From: DASWOJ01 sp964242415
Lineage (GTDB): Bacteria > Pseudomonadota > Alphaproteobacteria > Acetobacterales > Acetobacteraceae
Assembly (NCBI GenBank): GCA_964242415.1
Contig: CAXTAT010000011.1
Coordinates: forward strand, 62,001 to 126,000
DNA length: 64,000 nt
Direction of reading: 5' to 3'
Under the pieces are notes generated by a model. The model had not been told where the DNA came from. It saw only the letters and a program-made list of their open reading frames with translations, and ran no database searches. This document shows positions 59,696 to 64,000 of this stretch, piece by piece; within the stretch, counting starts at the first letter, position 1; every line of letters begins with the position of its first letter. The translations under genes and the position numbers were made by a program.

Positions 59696-61489
59696 CTACA
59701 AGGTCGCGTCTGGCGCCGGATCGACCCTGGCGCTGAAGGAGGCGTTCTGAGGGCGCTTGCCCGGCGTATCCGTCCCTTCTGGGAGGCTCAAGGTAGCCGT
59801 GCCGCTGCCTCGATCGTCTGCAGCGGCGGTATGGGCATCCCCGCCTCGTCCCTCACGAGCGGTCCATCCATCGGCCTTGCCACTCCCCAGACGGCAATTT
59901 TCGGGCAGGCGCACGACGCGGCAACAGGCGGCTATCGGCGCTGTGCGATGGCTGATGATGATGGCGCCCTGGCGACGCCGCGCCAGCCGCGCCGTCAATG
60001 CCTGGACGACATGCAGCTCAGTCACTGATTCCAGTCCCTCCGTCGGCTCGTCCAGCAGGAGCCAGGGGGCGTCCCGCAGCAAGGCCCGGGCCAGCGCCAG
60101 CCGCCGCCGCTCCCCGCCGGACAGCAGCGCGCCGTTGTCGCCGATCCAGGTGTCCAGTCCTTCCGGCAGCATGCGCACCCGGTCAGCGAGAGCGGCGTCG
60201 CGCAGCGCGTCCCACATCGCAGGCTCGGTGATCGCGGGACCGGCGAGCAGCAGGTTGTCCCGCATCGTACCCGCCAGCAGTGCGGCATCCTGCGGCGCGA
60301 AGGCAAAGCAGGCCCGGACGGACCGGGGGTCGAGGTCGTTGATCTCGACCCCGCCGAGCTTGATGCAGCCACGCGGCACGTCCCGCAGGCGGAGCAGTTG
60401 CTCAAGCAGCGTCGTCTTGCCGCAGCCCGACGGCCCCGTCAGGCCCACCATCACGCCGGGTTCCAACGCGGCCGGGATTGCCAGGAACTCAAGCGTCGGC
60501 GCCTGCGCCGTGAGGTGCTCCGGCAGAGGCGCAGGCGCCCATCGCAGCACTGCATCCAACCGCTCCTCCGAGGCGCGCAGGTGGCCGCGCCGCTGCAGCC
60601 CGCGTATCAGCGGCGTGGCGCCATCGAGGGTCATCAGGGCGCCGAGTGCGGCAAGGGCAGCCATCGGCAGCGGCGACGCGGAAGCGGCGCCCAGGGCCGC
60701 CATCGCAGCGAACCCGACGGCAAGGGCCTGCAGCAGGTCGAACTGTCCCCCTGCGGCCGTGACCCGCTCCTGCGCCGCCGCGAGTTGTTCGCCGCACCCG
60801 CCGATGCGCAGGGCGGCCCATTCCTCCAGCCCGTAGGCGCGCAGCTCCGCCGTCGCTGCCACGGTGGCCGCGAACTCCTCCTTGAGGCGCGCATTGGCGG
60901 GGGGCACGTCCCGGCCGCGCCGGTCGAGCCGCGCCGCCAAGCTCCAGGCGACGGCCAGCATGGCGGCGAACACAGTCGCCACGGCAGCCAACGCCAAGGG
61001 TCCCGCCGGCAGGAGCAGCGCCGCACCGGCACACGCCGCAGACACAGCGCCCCACGCGGAGGGGCGGCGGACGAACCGTGCCTCAACCTCGCCCACGTCC
61101 TCCACCACGCAGGCGACCGCATCGCCCGCCGCAATGGTCATGGCCCGGGCGGCGGGCGCCGCGGCGATGGCGCGGAAGACCGCCGGCCTGATCCGCGCCA
61201 AGGCATGCAGTGCCGCATCGTGTCCGCTGGTGCGTTCGACGTACCGGCCGCCGGTTCGGAGGATCGCGAGCAGCCGGATGGCGGCGCTCGGCAGCAGGTA
61301 GTTGAAGGTCAGCACGGCGGCGGCCCCACCGGCGCCGGCCAAGGCCGAGGCCGCGATGAACCAGCCAGACAAGCCGAGCAGGAGCACGCCCGCGGCGGAG
61401 GCGGTGGCAGCACCCACGCCCGCCATCAGCAGCCGGCCGCGCTGCCGGCGTCGTTCGGCGGCGACCATGCGGCGGAGCGGCGGCATCAT
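59696..61489 (-). CDS. cydC: CydC subunit of the glutathione/cysteine ABC exporter
   Basis: CydC with CydD exports glutathione or cysteine to the periplasm, needed to mature cytochrome bd. The 597-residue half-transporter has six helices and an ATP-binding domain: Walker A VGLTGPSGCGKTTLLEQLLR, Q-loop AFAPQDAALLAGT, signature ALLSGGERRRLALARALL, Walker B PWLLLDEPTEGL, H-loop IIISHRT. The last about 50 residues after LPENCRLG are low-complexity and unlike the family, suggesting a lost stop. Its ATG overlaps the cydD stop. Confidence 0.92.
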   Translation of the reverse strand: MMPPLRRMVAAERRRQRGRLLMAGVGAATASAAGVLLLGLSGWFIAASALAGAGGAAAVLTFNYLLPSAAIRLLAILRTGGRYVERTSGHDAALHALARIRPAVFRAIAAAPAARAMTIAAGDAVACVVEDVGEVEARFVRRPSAWGAVSAACAGAALLLPAGPLALAAVATVFAAMLAVAWSLAARLDRRGRDVPPANARLKEEFAATVAATAELRAYGLEEWAALRIGGCGEQLAAAQERVTAAGGQFDLLQALAVGFAAMAALGAASASPLPMAALAALGALMTLDGATPLIRGLQRRGHLRASEERLDAVLRWAPAPLPEHLTAQAPTLEFLAIPAALEPGVMVGLTGPSGCGKTTLLEQLLRLRDVPRGCIKLGGVEINDLDPRSVRACFAFAPQDAALLAGTMRDNLLLAGPAITEPAMWDALRDAALADRVRMLPEGLDTWIGDNGALLSGGERRRLALARALLRDAPWLLLDEPTEGLESVTELHVVQALTARLARRRQGAIIISHRTAPIAACCRVVRLPENCRLGSGKADGWTAREGRGGDAHTAAADDRGSGTATLSLPEGTDTPGKRPQNASFSARVDPAPDATL

Positions 61490-63150
61490 GCCGGGCCTAG
61501 GCGCACGACCTGGTGCGCGATCGCGGCCAGGCGTTCGGAATGGGTCGCGATGATCGTGGTGCGGCCCTGCGCGGCCCGCTGGATCGCCTCGATAAGCGCG
61601 GCCTCGGCGGCGGCGTCCAGATGAGCGGTCGGCTCGTCCAGCAGCAGGATCGGCGCCGGCTTGAGCAGGGCGCGGGCCAGCGCGATGCGCCGTCGCTCAC
61701 CGCCAGACAGCCCGTCGCCGCGCTCGTCGAGCGTTGCATCGAGTCCGCCGGCACGCCGGGCCAGCATCGCGCACAGCCCGGCGCGGTCCGCCGCCGCCGC
61801 GATCTCGGCCGGCAGCGCGTCGCGGCGCGACAGGGCGATGTTATCGGCGATGCTGCCGGGCACGATCAGGGGCGACTGGCCCATCCAGGCCACCGCGGCC
61901 GCCAGCGACCCGACGCCGGTCAGCGCCAGGTCGTCGATCCAGACCTCGCCGCCAGCCAGCGGCGCGAGGCCGAGCAGCAGGTTCAGCACCGTGGTCTTGC
62001 CGGAGCCGCTGGGTCCGAGGAGTGCGACGATGCTGCCCGGCGGCGCCTCGAACTCCAACTCGTCCAGCACCGGCCGGTCCTGCCCGGGGTAGCGCACGGT
62101 GACGCCGTGGAAATGGATGCGCGGCGCCTTGGCGAGTGCTAGGGGGGCACACGGCAATGGCCGGGCCTGGGCCTCGAGCGCCATGATGCGGTCGGCGGCG
62201 CTCTCGGCGGTCTGCCGGTCGTGGTAGGCGGCGGCGAGGCGGCGCATTGAGGCGTAGAACTCCGGCGCCAACGCCAGCACGAATACTGCCCGTGCCAGGT
62301 CCAGGTGGTCCGGGGCGGGAAACGGCAGCAGGCCCAGCAGGTTGAAGCCGGCATACACGGCGACCAGCGCCACGGACAGGGCGGCAAAGAACTCCAGGCC
62401 GGCCGAGGAGACGAAGGCGACGCGCAGCACCGCCATGGTGCGGCGGCGCAGCTCGTCGGCGGCGGCGCCAAGGCGGTTGGCCTCGCGGCCCTCCGCCTGG
62501 AACGCGAGGATGATGGGCAGCGCGCGAACCCGGTCGGCGAACAGTCCCGACAGCCGGCTGAGCGCGGTGAACTGCTGCCGCGATTCGTCGGCCGCAGCGC
62601 CGCCCGCCAGCGCCATCAGCACGACGAACGGGACGAACGTGGCGGCCAGGATCGCCGCGCAGGCGGGACTGGCCAGCGCGGTCGCCGACAGCACCAGCAC
62701 CGGGACCAGCATGGCCGCCTGCCGGGCCGGCAGGAAGCGGGCCACGTAGCCGTCGAGCGTCTCCACGGCATCGACCGCGACCGCCATCAGCTCGCCGACC
62801 GCCGGCCGTCCGGCAGGCGGCAGGCCCAGGCTCGCGACCACGGCCCGGCGGCGCAGGGCGGTGCGCGCCAGCCGGGACGCCCTGGCGCCAAGCCGCGTGC
62901 AGACCCATCCGCAGAGTCCGCGGACCAAAGCCGCCACCAGGCCAAGCGCAAGCCAGGGGGATGCCGCCGCGAGGCCCCGGGGCAGGGCCGAAATCCCGCC
63001 GGCCAGCGCGCCTGCGAACCCGACCGCGCCGGCTCCATCCAGCACCAGCAGGCCCGCCGCGGCTCGGTTGCGCCATCCCCCGGCCGCCGCGACCTGCCGC
63101 AGCCACCTGCGGCGGCTGGCTTGGGGTTCGGCGTGCGGCGGTTTCTTCAT
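61486..63150 (-). CDS. cydD: CydD subunit of the glutathione/cysteine ABC exporter
   Basis: The 554-residue partner of CydC. The membrane part includes RGLCGWVCTRLGARASRLAR, GELMAVAVDAVETLDGYVAR FLPARQ and DRVRALPIILAFQAEGREAN. The nucleotide-binding part has ALLGPSGSGKTTVLNLLLGL, MGQSPLIVPGSIADNIAL, DGLSGGERRRIALARALLK and ILLLDEPTAHLD with His in IIATHSE. The ATG at 63150 is chosen; a GTG nine bases upstream is an alternative. It is divergent from cydA across a 132-base region with an FNR-type site. Confidence 0.93.
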   Translation of the reverse strand: MKKPPHAEPQASRRRWLRQVAAAGGWRNRAAAGLLVLDGAGAVGFAGALAGGISALPRGLAAASPWLALGLVAALVRGLCGWVCTRLGARASRLARTALRRRAVVASLGLPPAGRPAVGELMAVAVDAVETLDGYVARFLPARQAAMLVPVLVLSATALASPACAAILAATFVPFVVLMALAGGAAADESRQQFTALSRLSGLFADRVRALPIILAFQAEGREANRLGAAADELRRRTMAVLRVAFVSSAGLEFFAALSVALVAVYAGFNLLGLLPFPAPDHLDLARAVFVLALAPEFYASMRRLAAAYHDRQTAESAADRIMALEAQARPLPCAPLALAKAPRIHFHGVTVRYPGQDRPVLDELEFEAPPGSIVALLGPSGSGKTTVLNLLLGLAPLAGGEVWIDDLALTGVGSLAAAVAWMGQSPLIVPGSIADNIALSRRDALPAEIAAAADRAGLCAMLARRAGGLDATLDERGDGLSGGERRRIALARALLKPAPILLLDEPTAHLDAAAEAALIEAIQRAAQGRTTIIATHSERLAAIAHQVVRLGPA

Positions 63151-63184
63151 CCCCAACACCTGGCACGATGTTTCGTCCGCGACA

Positions 63185-63198
63185 TTGATCGGGATCAG
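63185..63198. promoter_or_regulatory. FNR/FixK-type operator between cydD and cydA
   Basis: TTGATCGGGATCAG matches the FNR/FixK/Anr box TTGAT-N4-ATCAA at nine of ten informative positions. It sits 35 bases ahead of cydD and 84 bases ahead of cydA. In many proteobacteria cytochrome bd genes are induced at low oxygen through such a site. Which regulator uses it here is not visible. Confidence 0.7.
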
Positions 63199-63282
63199 TG
63201 TGCGTGCCGCCGCCGAGCCGCCTTACTGCTCCCAAGTCGGGGCTGCGAAGGCAGCCGCCGGGCCTCAATGGCGGAGCAATTC

Positions 63283-64000
63283 ATGGACCCCGGTGTCGTC
63301 GATCTCTCACGGCTGCAGTTCGCCCTGACAGCGCTGTACCACTTCCTGTTCGTGCCGCTGACGCTCGGGCTGTCCTTCATGCTGGTCATCATGGAGTGCG
63401 TCTATGTGATGACCGGGCGCGAGATCTGGCGGACCATCACGCGGTTCTGGGGCACCATCTTCGGCATCAACTTCGTGCTCGGCGTCGCCACCGGCCTGAC
63501 TATGGAGTTCCAGTTCGGCACCAACTGGTCGTACCTCTCGGCCTATGCCGGCGACATCTTCGGCGCGCCGCTCGCCATCGAGGGGCTGATGGCCTTCTTC
63601 CTGGAGGCGACCTTCGTCGGCCTGATGTTCTTTGGCTGGGCCAGGCTGTCCAAGCTCGGCCACCTGTTCGCGACGTTCATGGTCGCGGTCGGCACCAACC
63701 TGTCGGCGCTGTGGATCCTGATCGCCAACGGCTGGATGCAGAACCCCGTCGGCGCGCAGTTCAACCCCGAGACGATGCGCATGGAGATCACCGACTTCGG
63801 CGCCGTGCTGTTCAACCCCGTGGCGCAGGCCAAGTTCGTCCATACCGTCAGCGCCGGCTACGTGATCGCATCGGTGACGGTGCTGGGCATCTCCGCGATC
63901 TACCTGCTCAGCAACCGCTGGGTCGGGGTGGCGCGGCGGTCCATGGTGGTCGCTGCCGCGTTCGGCCTGGCGTCGTCGCTGTCCGTCGTCGTGCTGGGCG
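63283..64000 (+). CDS. cydA: Cytochrome bd ubiquinol oxidase subunit I (partial)
   Basis: The first 239 codons of CydA, cut by the window end. The haem and proton residues of the family are present: His20 in FALTALYHFLFVPLTLG (haem b595), Glu100 and Glu108 in LAIEGLMAFFLEATFVGLMF, and His187 in AKFVHTVSAGYV (haem b558). The oxidase takes electrons from ubiquinol and reduces O2 with high affinity in the inner membrane. The ATG at 63283 has GGAG seven bases ahead; an in-frame ATG at 63268 is less likely. cydB should follow outside the window. Confidence 0.93.
   Translation, partial: MDPGVVDLSRLQFALTALYHFLFVPLTLGLSFMLVIMECVYVMTGREIWRTITRFWGTIFGINFVLGVATGLTMEFQFGTNWSYLSAYAGDIFGAPLAIEGLMAFFLEATFVGLMFFGWARLSKLGHLFATFMVAVGTNLSALWILIANGWMQNPVGAQFNPETMRMEITDFGAVLFNPVAQAKFVHTVSAGYVIASVTVLGISAIYLLSNRWVGVARRSMVVAAAFGLASSLSVVVLG

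Noticed and set aside
61841..63268. A 475-codon minus-strand frame overlapping cydD
   Set aside because: Gly/Arg-rich shadow; cydD has all ABC motifs in its own frame.

Overview
The window is GC-rich DNA from an alphaproteobacterium, most likely of the Rhodospirillales/Acetobacteraceae type. Indicators are the ChvI-ChvG two-component system followed by a short HprK, RapZ and a permease-less PTS (EIIA-HPr-EI), an ATP-type pckA beside it, a phasin-TetR-proC-YbjN-UbiK run, lgt-midA-pgeF, and a PEP-CTERM protein. There are no rRNA or tRNA genes, no CRISPR array, no intact insertion sequence and no prophage that I can see.

Layout. 1-0.75 kb: no gene. 0.75-4.1 kb (minus): phasin, TetR regulator, proC, YbjN-like protein, ubiK. 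4.2-12.9 kb (plus): hldD, lgt, midA-like methyltransferase carrying an in-frame palindromic repeat, pgeF, a 23-codon membrane ORF, a lipoprotein, prs, a GST, a histidine phosphatase and a GT4 glycosyltransferase. 12.9-20.4 kb (minus): Met-rich secreted protein, large DUF2339 membrane protein, a transposase remnant, SnoaL-like/nitrilase/GNAT trio, a small Met-Pro repeat protein and a TPR protein with a glycosyltransferase-like end. 20.6-26.9 kb (plus): a tight operon for a surface or carbohydrate product (CgeB-like protein, DegT aminotransferase, methyltransferase, second DegT, third DegT-like protein with no lysine at all, then WbqC). 26.9-32.2 kb: two SDRs, DUF3297, remnants of a PAS-histidine kinase and a PuuE-like deacetylase, and ansP. 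32.5-38.9 kb (minus): a peptide-type ABC importer without ATPases, bracketed by two amidohydrolases. 39-45.6 kb: a frameshifted DUF2786 gene, a TauD dioxygenase, a DAO-type oxidase, an orphan molybdopterin hydroxylase large subunit whose catalytic Glu is Gln, and an IS5-type remnant. 45.8-54.8 kb: pckA, HugZ-like protein, chvI-chvG, a parS-like palindrome, hprK-rapZ-EIIA-HPr-EI. 54.8-59.5 kb (minus): PEP-CTERM protein, MFS exporter, quinone oxidoreductase, ogt and a deleted flavin-oxidoreductase remnant. 59.7-64 kb: cydC and cydD, divergent from cydA, which runs off the end; an FNR-type site lies between them.

How the parts relate. hldD, the GT4 and the 18-27 kb cluster point to lipopolysaccharide or other surface glycan work. 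lgt and ubiK are housekeeping envelope and quinone functions. ChvGI, HprK, RapZ and the PTS proteins form a regulatory relay next to pckA, a known ChvI-linked gene in other alphaproteobacteria. cydDC matures the cytochrome bd encoded by cydA, with likely oxygen-responsive control.

Two dispersed repeat families run through the window. Family A is about 100 bp with ends of the TCATTGCGAGCC type (four copies). Family B is 140-165 bp with CCCTCTCCC...GGGAGAGGG arms (four copies, one inside midA). The most unusual items are the lysine-free DegT paralogue in its operon, the repeat carried inside an open reading frame, the Glu-to-Gln molybdenum hydroxylase and the parS-like site. All functional names rest on reading the translated sequence; no database search was run.
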